In this document: in pieces, positions 8,190 to 15,720 of the stretch | How positions within the stretch are numbered: the first letter of the stretch is position 1 | How the letters are laid out: every line of letters begins with the position of its first letter | Source of the DNA: 79-D21 sp964521575 | GTDB lineage: Bacteria; Synergistota; Synergistia; Synergistales; 79-D21 | Assembly: GCA_964521575.1 (NCBI GenBank) | Contig: CAZFSR010000001.1 | Coordinates: 1-64,000 of the forward strand | Length of the DNA: 64,000 nt | Direction of reading: 5' to 3' | Notes under the pieces: model-generated | Told to the model about the DNA's origin: nothing | Databases searched by the model: none | What the model saw: only the letters and a program-made list of their open reading frames with translations | Position numbers and translations under genes: made by a program

Positions 8190-8777
8190 CTATTCTCCCT
8201 TCTTAACCTTCAGTTCCTTTATAACCCTTTTCCTCACGTAGGGACAGGTGACGGCGGCCAGGGGGTTGTGCCCCAGCACCCGGTCTTTCACGGCCAGTGT
8301 CGTGACCGGGAGGCTGCAGGTCCGGTAGAAGACCGTGTCGTGCCCGACGCAGAGCCCCATGACGATGGCCAGGTCGCACCCGGCCGCCTCCAACTGGGCC
8401 GACTGCCCGGCCGGGCTGCAGGAAGCCTCCCTCAACTCGGGGGATTCCGCCATCCCCAGGGCCTTCTTGGAGATGCCCCCGACCTTGCAGCAGACGGCTT
8501 CCAGCTCGAACTCCATGGAAAGGATGTCTCCTACGATCCTCGCCTCTTCCTCCAGCCCGAGGCAAAAGGCGAGGCCAAGCTTTCGCCACCCCATTCTTCG
8601 GGCAAACTCCATGATCTCCTCCAGACGGTTCTTGATCCCGTAATATTCCGCCTCGATTTCGCTCGCAGCCCGCATTGTCCGCTTGACTTCAGGGTCCGAA
8701 TACGCCGGCGGCCAGGGCTTTTCAGTGCACGGTTTGCCGTTAAGGCAACTTTTTCTGTCGCAGATGTCGCATCTCAA
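8190..8777 (-). CDS. DUF1847 cysteine-rich protein
   Basis: 195 residues. The N-terminus has a cysteine cluster (MRCDICDRKSC and a further Cys), and other conserved cysteines lie at CCKVGG, SCSPAGQ, GLCVGHD and VTCPYV. This matches the DUF1847 family, which is regarded as metal-binding and occurs mostly in anaerobes; function unknown. It lies between mprF and the YkvA-like gene on the same strand, 21 bases after mprF, so a three-gene unit is likely. Confidence 0.8.
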   Translation of the reverse strand: MRCDICDRKSCLNGKPCTEKPWPPAYSDPEVKRTMRAASEIEAEYYGIKNRLEEIMEFARRMGWRKLGLAFCLGLEEEARIVGDILSMEFELEAVCCKVGGISKKALGMAESPELREASCSPAGQSAQLEAAGCDLAIVMGLCVGHDTVFYRTCSLPVTTLAVKDRVLGHNPLAAVTCPYVRKRVIKELKVKKGE

Positions 8778-8798
8778 GTTCCGATCCCCTCTTTCCCT

Positions 8799-11402
8799 TC
8801 ATTTCCTGAAAACGCCGACGAGCCCACCCGAAACCAGTGAGGCGAGATCGGCCATCACCCTCGGCAGCAGGAGGCCTCCCTCCACTGCAAGGTACCGCGG
8901 CTGCCACACCGGGTTGAACTTTTCCTTGTAATGCCTTAGGCCCTGGAAATTGTAGAAGTGCTCCCCGTGCCGGAAGAGAAACGAACCGGCCCTGGGCCAG
9001 ATCTTTCCGGCCTCCCCGTCGAGGCCCGAAAGCGGGGCCATTCCCAGGCTGAACCAGCGAAAACCCTGGTTCTTCCCCCAGGACATCGCCTCCTCGAAGA
9101 GATAACGCATCACGTCCCTCGGGGCGTCCTTCCGGTGGCGCATCAGGTCCGGCGAAAGTTCTTCCTTTCCGGCGGAAACCCAGAGGCTTGCAAAGGCTAC
9201 AAGCCCTCCCCCGCACTCGACGACGGCTACCGGGCCGCGGGTCACGGTGTCTTCCCGGAAGAAACCCAGGGAGAACCCCTTTTCACGGGTGTTCTTTTCC
9301 GCAAGCCACTCGTCGGAAATCTGCCGAAGCTCCCCGATGCGCGCCTTCGCGCCCTCCGGGTCAAGCATGAGAAAGCGGCAGCCCTCCCGCTCCTCCATTC
9401 TTTTCTTCACAGCCCGGAATTCCTTGAAGGAGCTTCCCTCCAGTTTGAACTGGCCCAGGGGAACCCGGCCCTCCTCCCCGATTTTCAGGACCGTCATGCC
9501 CATCTCGCGGTAGAAGGGAAGGTTTTCTTCCCCCACTTCGTAAAAGACCGGGTGCCCCCCCGACGCCACCGCGACTTCCCTGAAACGCCAGGCCAGGTCG
9601 GGAATCTCCTCTACTGGGCCGACCGGGTCGCCCATGGCGATCCAGCTTGACCCGCTCACGCCGTACATGACGAAGGCCCGCCCGGAATCGCTGAAAAGGA
9701 GGGACTTGTCTCCCAGCAGGGCCAGGTTGGAGTCCGTCCTGGGGCTTTCCCTCACGATGGATTCTGCCCTGTCGAGATCCTGCGCAGTGGGGGGAGCCGG
9801 GGTGATCCTGAGCGGACGCAGCAGGCCGTTGAGTCCGAGGGCAAGCCCGAACACCGACATCCCCACCGCGGACCGCAGGAATCGCGACGCGCTTCCGTGC
9901 AGGGTGAACTGCCACCAAAGGCTTGAATCGTACTCGACGTGGCGGTGGCTGAAGAAACCGAGCCAAAGGGCCGCCCCGATAACCAGCGACACGGCCAGCA
10001 GCCAGGGCTCCGTGAGGGGAGCCCCGAACAGGGCGGACTTGCGGTAGAAGCTTTTCCGGCACGGCAGCACGGCCAGGAAGATCGCTCCAAGCAGGACCGC
10101 TGCCTCGATGTCGAGTCCCCGGAAGAAAGAAAGGACGATCCCTCCTGCGAGGAAGAGCAGGGTCAGGACATAGGCTCCGTCCAGCCTCCTGGCCAATCCC
10201 CGGGCAAGGAAGAGAAGCCCCACCCCGAGGAGGCTGGCCACGAAATGGGAAACCTCCATGACCGGCAGGGGAACCAGCGATGTCAGGATGGACAGCCTTT
10301 CCTTCTCCACCGGAAGGACTCCGGTGAAGATCAGGGCTACACCCGCCAGGAAAACCGCGGCCGCAAGCAAGCCGGGGATGAGGGAAACGACCGGGGAAAG
10401 GCTTTTCAACACCTTCCCGGGTGCGGGGGCTTTCCGGCCGGCATGCAGGGCCGCCTCGTGAGCCCCCATGAGAAGGGTTGCTGCGACAAGGGGAAGGAGG
10501 TAGTAGATTCCCCTGTAGGCAAGGAGGGCTCCCATGACCTCGGGCCCTTTCAGGTGGGGCCGGAGCAGGTAAAGAAGGGCCGTCTCGAAGACCCCGAGGC
10601 CGCCGGGCATCTGGCTGACCAGCCCCGCGACCTGCGCCAGCATGAAAAGCCCGAGGAACCCCGGGAAGCTGATCCTCCCGGCCGGAAGCAGCATGAACAG
10701 GACTCCGGCAGCAAGCCCCCAGTCCGCCGAGGACAGGATCACCTGCACAAGGATCGTCCTGGGCCTGGGCAAGGGAATCGAGCGGTTGCCGAGGCGGAAG
10801 GAGTCGCGCCCGAAGGCGGAAGCACCCAGGACGGTTCCCAGGGCGGCCAGGCAGGCGATGCCGAGCGGAAGCGCGGAATGGAAGGGAAGCCCGAGGCTCC
10901 TTGGCAAGGCCATGGGTTCGAGGACAAAGACGGACCCCCCCACGGCCAGGAATCCCATCCAGAAGGTCATCCCGCAGAAGGACTGGACACCGGCCACTTC
11001 CACCGCTGAAATCCCCCAGGCGGAGTAGACCCGGAGGCGGGCCCCCCCGCCGGAGAGGAAGGAAAGCCCCATGTTGTGCCCGAATGCGTAGCCCACGAAG
11101 GAAGCCAGGGCCGTCTTCCCGTAGGAAAGGGGATGGCCGATGAAGCGCAGGGCTAGGGCATCGTAGCCGGTCAGGGCCGCATAGTCGAGAACGGTAAGGG
11201 CCAGGGCCGAGAGCAGGGCCAGGGCCGGCAGCGACCTGACGGCCGCCACCACCTCGCCCGGCCGGTACGTCGAAAGTTCCCTGTGCAGGGCGAACACGGC
11301 AAAGACCAGCAGGGCGGCCGCAAGGAAAGGAACGCCCTTCTCGGCCCAGCGGTGCCAGTTCTCCCGGTCCCGCGCTCTCTCCTCCGGTTCCGCCTGCATC
11401 AT
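8799..11402 (-). CDS. mprF: Bifunctional phosphatidylglycerol lysyltransferase/flippase MprF
   Basis: 867 residues, the usual size of full-length MprF. The N-terminal two thirds hold about 14 membrane helices, including the flippase region with GHNMGLSFLSGGGARLRVYS. The C-terminal part (about 540-867, DUF2156) is the tRNA-dependent aminoacyl-phosphatidylglycerol synthase, with FSLGMAPLSGLDGE near the end. The enzyme decorates phosphatidylglycerol with an aminoacyl group and moves it to the outer leaflet, lowering surface negative charge and sensitivity to cationic peptides. The aminoacyl specificity (Lys or Ala) cannot be read from sequence alone. Two adjacent ATGs (11402, 11399) are possible starts. 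Confidence 0.9.
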   Translation of the reverse strand: MMQAEPEERARDRENWHRWAEKGVPFLAAALLVFAVFALHRELSTYRPGEVVAAVRSLPALALLSALALTVLDYAALTGYDALALRFIGHPLSYGKTALASFVGYAFGHNMGLSFLSGGGARLRVYSAWGISAVEVAGVQSFCGMTFWMGFLAVGGSVFVLEPMALPRSLGLPFHSALPLGIACLAALGTVLGASAFGRDSFRLGNRSIPLPRPRTILVQVILSSADWGLAAGVLFMLLPAGRISFPGFLGLFMLAQVAGLVSQMPGGLGVFETALLYLLRPHLKGPEVMGALLAYRGIYYLLPLVAATLLMGAHEAALHAGRKAPAPGKVLKSLSPVVSLIPGLLAAAVFLAGVALIFTGVLPVEKERLSILTSLVPLPVMEVSHFVASLLGVGLLFLARGLARRLDGAYVLTLLFLAGGIVLSFFRGLDIEAAVLLGAIFLAVLPCRKSFYRKSALFGAPLTEPWLLAVSLVIGAALWLGFFSHRHVEYDSSLWWQFTLHGSASRFLRSAVGMSVFGLALGLNGLLRPLRITPAPPTAQDLDRAESIVRESPRTDSNLALLGDKSLLFSDSGRAFVMYGVSGSSWIAMGDPVGPVEEIPDLAWRFREVAVASGGHPVFYEVGEENLPFYREMGMTVLKIGEEGRVPLGQFKLEGSSFKEFRAVKKRMEEREGCRFLMLDPEGAKARIGELRQISDEWLAEKNTREKGFSLGFFREDTVTRGPVAVVECGGGLVAFASLWVSAGKEELSPDLMRHRKDAPRDVMRYLFEEAMSWGKNQGFRWFSLGMAPLSGLDGEAGKIWPRAGSFLFRHGEHFYNFQGLRHYKEKFNPVWQPRYLAVEGGLLLPRVMADLASLVSGGLVGVFRK

Positions 11403-11452
11403 CCCACCCGCTTCCCGCCGGTTCGAAACGGCCGGTTCGAGTCAACAATAAA

Positions 11453-11482
11453 GGGGACCCCTGATCTTTTCAAGGGATCCCC
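11453..11482 (-). terminator. Rho-independent terminator after the Cys-type TlpA gene
   Basis: Minus strand: GGGGATCCCT (11482-11473) pairs with AGGGGTCCCC (11462-11453) with one G-T pair, followed by TTTATTGTTG. It separates the thioredoxin gene from mprF. Confidence 0.7.
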
Positions 11483-11513
11483 GGGACGATCGACCCTCTA
11501 CGGGAAAAACGGG

Positions 11514-12008
11514 CTAGATCTGCTGTTCCTTCAAAAATTCCTCGACTTCGCTGGCGTTGGCCGCTCCGCGAAAAGCGTCCTTCTGGTTGCCCTTGGCGTC
11601 GAAAAAGACGGTGTAGGGCACCTTCTTAACGCGGAATGACTTGAAGAGGGCGTCTCCCGGATCGGAGTACACCTCGACACGATTGAGCTCCCATTTCGAC
11701 ACGACGGCATCCAGAACCCTGTCGGAGAAGCCGCCGGGAGCCACCGCCACGATGCGGACTCCCTGCCCGATCGGCCAGCGGGCCAGTTTCTCGAGCTCCT
11801 TCAGCTCGGTCCGGCAGTAAGGACAGATCGGGCTGAAGAAGACCAGGAGGGTCGGGGTGCCCTGCCAGCCCGACATGGCCGCTTCCGATCCGTCCCGTGC
11901 CGAAACGAGGATGTTGGAAGGGAGAGAAGCCTCCGCGGAACCCAGGCAGGCCCCGAGAAGGAGGACGATCGCGAAAAACCCGAGAAGCTCCTTCGCTCTA
12001 TTTCTCAT
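11514..12008 (-). CDS. TlpA/ResA-like thioredoxin lipoprotein (CPYC)
   Basis: 164 residues. The N-terminal hydrophobic segment ends in an LGAC lipobox (Cys21), so the protein is probably a lipoprotein facing outside the cytoplasm. The thioredoxin fold has active-site CPYC at residues 62-65 in FFSPICPYCRTEL and the cis-proline loop KKVPYTVFFD near residue 135. It should act in extracytoplasmic disulfide exchange or peroxide defence. A close paralogue lies directly upstream with UGA in place of the first cysteine codon. This copy alone has a promoter, cyclic-di-GMP-I riboswitch and leader hairpin. GGGAGG precedes the ATG. Confidence 0.85.
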   Translation of the reverse strand: MRNRAKELLGFFAIVLLLGACLGSAEASLPSNILVSARDGSEAAMSGWQGTPTLLVFFSPICPYCRTELKELEKLARWPIGQGVRIVAVAPGGFSDRVLDAVVSKWELNRVEVYSDPGDALFKSFRVKKVPYTVFFDAKGNQKDAFRGAANASEVEEFLKEQQI

Positions 12009-12040
12009 GTGGTTCGCCTCCCTGGCGGCCTTTCCGTCTC

Positions 12041-12085
12041 AAGGAAAGACGAAAGGCGCCTCCGAGAATTTTCCCGAAGGCGCCT
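12041..12085 (-). terminator. Leader hairpin/terminator: riboswitch expression platform
   Basis: After the aptamer, two copies of the palindrome AGGCGCCT (12085-12078 and 12061-12054) can pair into a long stem followed by TTTCGTCTTT. This is a likely transcription terminator controlled by the aptamer. Whether ligand promotes or prevents it cannot be told by eye. Confidence 0.55.
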
Positions 12086-12096
12086 CCAAATGCTCT

Positions 12097-12190
12097 CCCA
12101 CCTTCGGCAGCCAGGCTGTCGTGCCCCTTTTCGGGGTTTAGACCCTCGGCTTTGCGTCCCCGCCTTTCGGTGGGTTTGCCTTTGTCGGGT
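12097..12190 (-). ncRNA. Cyclic-di-GMP-I (GEMM) riboswitch aptamer
   Basis: The minus strand shows the conserved GEMM-I blocks in order: GGCAAACC, a GAAA-capped stem, GGGACGCAAAGCC, GGGTCTAAACCCC, and a closing helix around GACAGCCTGGCTGCCGA. These match the known Vc2-type aptamer, which binds cyclic-di-GMP. It lies between a good promoter (12242-12214) and the CPYC thioredoxin gene. It should couple that gene to cyclic-di-GMP levels and therefore to surface or biofilm state. Confidence 0.85.
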
Positions 12191-12213
12191 GAAGACATCT
12201 CACCAGTTTGCCT

Positions 12214-12242
12214 ATCATAAAGGCCTTTTCATCTTTTGTCAA
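12214..12242 (-). promoter_or_regulatory. Consensus sigma70 promoter for the riboswitch and thioredoxin
   Basis: Minus strand: -35 TTGACA (12242-12237), exactly 17 bases, -10 TATGAT (12219-12214). Transcription would start near 12207, about 15 bases before the aptamer. Confidence 0.8.
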
Positions 12243-12257
12243 GAAGTGGTAGCCAGG

Positions 12258-12764
12258 CTAAAGCCCTATACCCCCCAACGCCTTACGGAAAGCCCCAGCG
12301 CCGCCATAACCCTTCAACTCCCCCTTCTTCTTGCCCCGGAGGTCGAAAAACACCGTGTGAGGCACGCCTTTCACATTGAAGCGCTTGAAAAGGGTGTTGT
12401 CCGGATCCCGGTAGAACGGAAGGGTCTTCACGCCCCAGGCGGAGCGGGTCCGCTCCAGGACCTCGGCGCTGTAGCTGCCCGGCGCCAAAACCACGACGTT
12501 GGCCCCTTCCAGCCGCTGCATAATCTCCGAGTCCCTTTCGAGCTCGACGAGCTCGGTGCGGCAGTAGGGTCAGGTCGGGGTGAAAAGGATGAGGACCGTG
12601 GGCCTGCCGACGAAAGAGGACGTCCGCACCGCCTCGCCGCCCTCCACCCGTTCCAGGGTGACCCCGAGGACGTCCGCGGAGGGCATGATCTTCACGAAAA
12701 CCACGACCATCGAAACGGCAATGCCCACAAGGGCCAAAATGATCAGCCACCCGATTTTCGACAT
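12258..12764 (-). CDS. TlpA-like thioredoxin, predicted selenoprotein (U-P-Y-C)
   Basis: Read through one in-frame TGA (12572-12570) this gives 168 residues. A membrane anchor (about 5-25) is followed by a thioredoxin domain. The TGA is codon 65 in LFTPT-U-PYCRTEL, exactly the first Cys of the CPYC in the adjacent paralogue (FFSPICPYCRTEL). The frame stays open and conserved afterwards, including the cis-Pro loop KGVPHTVFFD. A hairpin with a GUC loop begins 15 bases after the UGA, as in bacterial SECIS elements. AAAGGAGG precedes ATG 12764. It follows the NYN gene and likely shares its transcript. A Cys-to-stop mutation is the alternative; no Sec machinery is visible in this window. Confidence 0.75.
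12540..12556 (-). promoter_or_regulatory. Candidate bacterial SECIS hairpin
   Basis: Minus strand downstream of the UGA: GAGCTC (12554-12549), loop GTC, GAGCTC (12545-12540), a 6-bp stem starting 15 bases after the UGA. A longer alternative pairs CCGAG with CTCGG further on. The position and G/U-containing apical loop fit SelB-dependent SECIS elements. This has not been verified by folding. Confidence 0.5.
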
Positions 12765-12795
12765 GGCGCGCCTCCTTTCAATCCCGGGCATCGTT

Positions 12796-13623
12796 TCAGC
12801 GGGTTTCACGCCTGCGGAAATAGATCTGGGAAGGCCCCTTTTCCGCTTCGCGCTCGATCTCGTAGAGGTCCTGGTGGGCCTCGATCATCTTCGAAAGCTG
12901 GGAGTAGCCGTAGGTCCGAGAGTCGAAGGCCGGGTCGAGCCTCCGCAGGGCCTTGCCCAGATCGGAGAGCGTCGCCCAGCCGTCGTCCTGGACCACCATC
13001 TCGAACCCCTGGGCAAGCAGCGAGCGGGCTTCCGCCGTGCGGTCGGACTTCTTCCCCGGGGAAGCCTCCTCGACCGCCGCAGGACCTCCCTGGGGTGCCT
13101 TCTTGCCCGCCGCCGCGGATTTCCCTTTTTTCCGGGCTGCTCCCTTGGGCTCCACGGGCGGAGCGGGGGGCTTCACCAGGTTTTCGGTATAGACGAAAAG
13201 GTCGCAGGCCCGGACGAACGGCTCCGGTGTCTGCATCTTGCCGATGCCCACGACGAACTTGCCGTCTTCCCGCAGGCGGATCGCCAGGCGGGTGTAGTCG
13301 CTGTCGCTGGAGACGATGGCGAAACCCTCGACGTTGCCCCCGTAGAGCAGGTCCATCGCGTCGATGATCATGGCGCTGTCGGTGGCGTTCTTTCCCACGG
13401 TGTTCTGGAACTGCTGGACCGGCTGGACCGCGTTCTGCGGAAGGTGCTTCTTCCAGGTCTCCATCTGGCGGCTCGTCCAGTCCCCGTAAACGCGGCGGAT
13501 GGTGATTTTCCCGTACTTGGCGACCTCCTTGAGGACATCCGCCACCATCGAGGGCTGGGCGTTGTCCCCGTCGATCAGCACGGCAAACCGGATTTCCGGG
13601 CTTTCCTTGGAATTGTTCATCAT
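12796..13623 (-). CDS. NYN-domain ribonuclease-like protein with C-terminal OST-HTH/LOTUS domain
   Basis: 275 residues. The N-terminal NYN (PIN-like) domain spans about 10-150, with acidic motifs AVLIDGDNAQP, TDSAMIIDAMDLL and AIVSSDSDYTRLA. A Lys/Ala/Pro-rich linker (about 155-195) leads to an OST-HTH/LOTUS-type domain (about 205-265). NYN proteins are Mg-dependent ribonucleases, and LOTUS domains bind RNA or DNA. Two ATGs (13623, 13620) follow GGGAGGGGG. The predicted selenoprotein gene starts 31 bases after its stop. The upstream -10-like TATAAA lies next to the REP-like repeat end at 13682, which may supply part of the promoter. Confidence 0.85.
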   Translation of the reverse strand: MMNNSKESPEIRFAVLIDGDNAQPSMVADVLKEVAKYGKITIRRVYGDWTSRQMETWKKHLPQNAVQPVQQFQNTVGKNATDSAMIIDAMDLLYGGNVEGFAIVSSDSDYTRLAIRLREDGKFVVGIGKMQTPEPFVRACDLFVYTENLVKPPAPPVEPKGAARKKGKSAAAGKKAPQGGPAAVEEASPGKKSDRTAEARSLLAQGFEMVVQDDGWATLSDLGKALRRLDPAFDSRTYGYSQLSKMIEAHQDLYEIEREAEKGPSQIYFRRRETR

Positions 13624-13681
13624 CTGCCCCCTCCCGGCATCGCTTTATTGTGCTGAACTCTTTATATCACGAATCCCCGAG

Positions 13682-13702
13682 CGGGGTCAGGTCTTGAATC
13701 TT
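13682..13702 (+). repeat. Left REP/RAYT-like inverted repeat
   Basis: Twenty-one bases beginning CGGGGTCAGGTCTTGAATCT, the exact reverse complement of 14560-14580. It shares the core GGGGTCAGRYCTTGAATY with the unit at 7625. The stop codon (13701-13703) of the adjacent pseudogene's C-terminal frame overlaps its inner end. Confidence 0.75.
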
Positions 13703-14215
13703 AGTATCCCGGCATTTCCCCGGCCTGTTCTCCGGCAAGGGTGTACTCGATCCTTTCGGTATTCCCCCGCCAATAGGGCCTGGGACCTTCCGGCGTGATC
13801 CACGCGACCTCGCCCTCGGTTGGGACGAGCATGCCCCCGTGTCGCTCCCACGCCCGGAAGTCCAGGAACCATTCGGATGCGGGCCTCCCAGTCGAAACCG
13901 GGCTTTGCCGCGCTCACCGCCTGGTCGGAGGTGAACGGTTTTCAATTCCCCCTGGTGGGCGATCCTGGCCGAGGCGACGACCGGCTGTCCATCGGTGAGG
14001 ACGGTTCGGAAGTACCGCTGGACAGGTTGGGGCAATCCTTCGAAATCCTTGAACGAAACACGTTTCGGCACCGGGTTCAACCGTTGCGCGTCAAGCCTTG
14101 TCCTGGCTTCACGGGCCGAACGTTCCCAAAGCCAGCCGCCCGCGGCCAGGGCCGATGCCACGCCGGCAACCGTGAGGGCAAGAACCCCTGCGATCGTTCC
14201 AAGCCCCACGGGCAC
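13701..14215 (-). pseudogene. DUF6544-family protein remnant, internally deleted and frameshifted
   Basis: The N-terminal frame gives a membrane segment and then FEGLPQPVQRYFRTVLTDGQ, the family's typical opening. A second frame holds GFDWEARIRMVP. A third holds the C-terminal motif, visible as WERHGGMLVPTEGEVAW and PYWRG, ending in a TAA that touches the left repeat. The middle of the family (over 100 residues, by memory of its usual size) is missing. At least two frame changes are needed to join the parts. Function unknown; the gene is dead. Confidence 0.6.
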
Positions 14216-14239
14216 CCACCTCCCGGCCTTCAGCCCCCA

Positions 14240-14540
14240 CGCCGGGGGAGCGCCGGTGCAGCCGGCGTTCCTCTTCGGCGGCCTCTTTCCTGTATTTTCT
14301 TATGGCCCTGCTCACGGTGGAATAGTGGACGCCGAAATACCCGGCCACCTGGTCCTGGGTGAAGAAACCGGAAAGATAGGCACGGGCCATCGCTTCGTTT
14401 CGTTCCGGGTACTCCCGGGAGAAAGAGGTGCCCCACCCGATCGTGCCGGCGGTTGAAGGCCTGTGTGGTGTTGCCGTTCAGTTCTCTCATCCCGTTGGAA
14501 AGATTTGCGAGGGGAGTTTCCAGGACCATCATGAAATCAT
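14240..14540 (-). pseudogene. REP-associated tyrosine transposase (RAYT, IS200-like) remnant
   Basis: One frame keeps MMVLETPLANLSNGMRELNG and FNRRHDRVGHLF from the Y1 transposase core. Another keeps REYPERNEAMARAYLSGFF and GYFGVHYSTVSRAIRKYRK, the C-terminal helix-turn-helix. The N-terminal HUH motif and the stretch between the two parts, normally with the catalytic tyrosine, are missing. It sits just inside the right inverted repeat and explains the family identity of the repeats. It cannot be active; a full copy elsewhere in the genome could still mobilise the repeats. Confidence 0.75.
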
Positions 14541-14559
14541 CTTACCGCTTGAAAATGCC

Positions 14560-14580
14560 AAGATTCAAGACCTGACCCCG
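14560..14580 (-). repeat. Right REP/RAYT-like inverted repeat
   Basis: Perfect 21-base reverse complement of 13682-13702. It is followed at once by GGTGGGGGTCAGGC, so on the minus strand CCTGACCCC and GGGGTCAGG form a short palindrome. That palindrome contains the stop codon of the NAD-kinase gene ending at 14589. Confidence 0.75.
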
Positions 14581-14588
14581 GGTGGGGG

Positions 14589-15713
14589 TCAGGCTTCCAC
14601 GCGGGCCATGACGGACTCGCGGTAGCCCGTCACCACCCTGTAGTAGCCGGCCAGTTCCTGGTCCAGGCCGGGGTCGCCCGTGTCGAGGCGCAGGGGTGCC
14701 CCGCCGAGAGCGGCAAGTTTTCCCGGTGTCGAGGCGATCCGGATGCCGGTCCTTCCGACCCGCTTCAGGACGTCCGGGCTGAACTGCTGGTTCCCCCGCC
14801 CGAAGAGGAAACCCTGGCCCCCGATGGGAGTCACGACGATCCGGACGTTCCCCACGGGTTCACGGGCGATGAGGTCCAGGATCTCCCTCTCTCCGCAGTC
14901 CTCCGCCACCAGGCGCCCGTCCTTCACGGCGTCCACGCCCAGCAGCGTCCCCTCGAAACCCAGCAGCCGCTTCAGCTCGCGGGTCGTGGACCCGGGCCCG
15001 ACGAGCGTGAGGACGCCGGGTTCCATCCCCTCCTGCAGGTCCGCCGCGATGGCCTCCTGAAGGGCCGCTTCGTTTTTCGGCGTCCCCGACTTGAGTCCCT
15101 GGAGGTACCGGCGGTCTGCCGGCACGAGCATGTAGCCGAACAGGCGGGACCGGACCTCGCCCTGCCGGAAGGCTTCCTCGTCGATGTCCATGACCTCGGA
15201 AAGCCGCGGACGGAGGCGCCGGCCCTTCACCAGGGAAAGGACCAGTTCCCCGGCGTGGAGAGGCGTCGAGGCGAAGACGGCGGAGTGGATCTTCACCCCG
15301 GCCGGGATCCCGAGGCAGAGGACCCGTTCCCCGACCGCCCCGGCGATGTCCCGGGCCGTACCGTCCCCGCCCGCGAAAAGCAGGAGGTCGACCCCGAGGT
15401 CCGCCAGGATCCGGGCCGCGGCCTTCGTGTCTTCGGGCCCGGTCTCCGGCCCGGCCCCCAGGCCGATCGTCGCGCACGGCAGCCCCGCACCGGCCGCCGC
15501 CGACTCTCCCATCAGTCCCGGGCAGGTGCGGAGGAGGAACTTGTCCCTCGCGGGGAGGAGGAGGCGCAGGGCCTGCCCGGCCCGGCCGGGGGCCAGGGGA
15601 AAAGCCCCCAGCTCCCGGGCCCGGGCCAGGCAATCCGCCCCGTCGGTCCCTTTCAGCCCCACCCGTCCGCCCATTCCGGCGACGGGATTGACGATCAGCC
15701 CCAGGCGGAACAT
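14589..15713 (-). CDS. ATP-NAD kinase family protein (AcoX type)
   Basis: 374 residues. An N-terminal NPVAGMGGRVGLKGTDG and the GGDGTARDIAG nucleotide-binding loop identify the diacylglycerol/NAD kinase fold, in the AcoX branch often found beside dehydrogenase operons. It may phosphorylate NAD or a related metabolite, but activity of this branch is rarely tested. It is the last gene of the SDR-SDR-gcvPA-gcvPB unit, starting eight bases after gcvPB, so its function is probably tied to those enzymes. The stop codon sits inside a REP-like palindrome. Confidence 0.8.
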   Translation of the reverse strand: MFRLGLIVNPVAGMGGRVGLKGTDGADCLARARELGAFPLAPGRAGQALRLLLPARDKFLLRTCPGLMGESAAAGAGLPCATIGLGAGPETGPEDTKAAARILADLGVDLLLFAGGDGTARDIAGAVGERVLCLGIPAGVKIHSAVFASTPLHAGELVLSLVKGRRLRPRLSEVMDIDEEAFRQGEVRSRLFGYMLVPADRRYLQGLKSGTPKNEAALQEAIAADLQEGMEPGVLTLVGPGSTTRELKRLLGFEGTLLGVDAVKDGRLVAEDCGEREILDLIAREPVGNVRIVVTPIGGQGFLFGRGNQQFSPDVLKRVGRTGIRIASTPGKLAALGGAPLRLDTGDPGLDQELAGYYRVVTGYRESVMARVEA

Positions 15714-15720
15714 GCCCTGG

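Noticed and set aside
11422..11442. T-arm-like CGGTTCGAGTC resembling a tRNA
   Set aside because: No acceptor stem, D-arm or anticodon arm can be formed around it.
12566..12575. GGGTCAGGTC at the UGA codon, matching the REP core
   Set aside because: Only ten bases match, and the protein alignment across it has no insertion, so it is coincidence rather than a repeat creating the stop.
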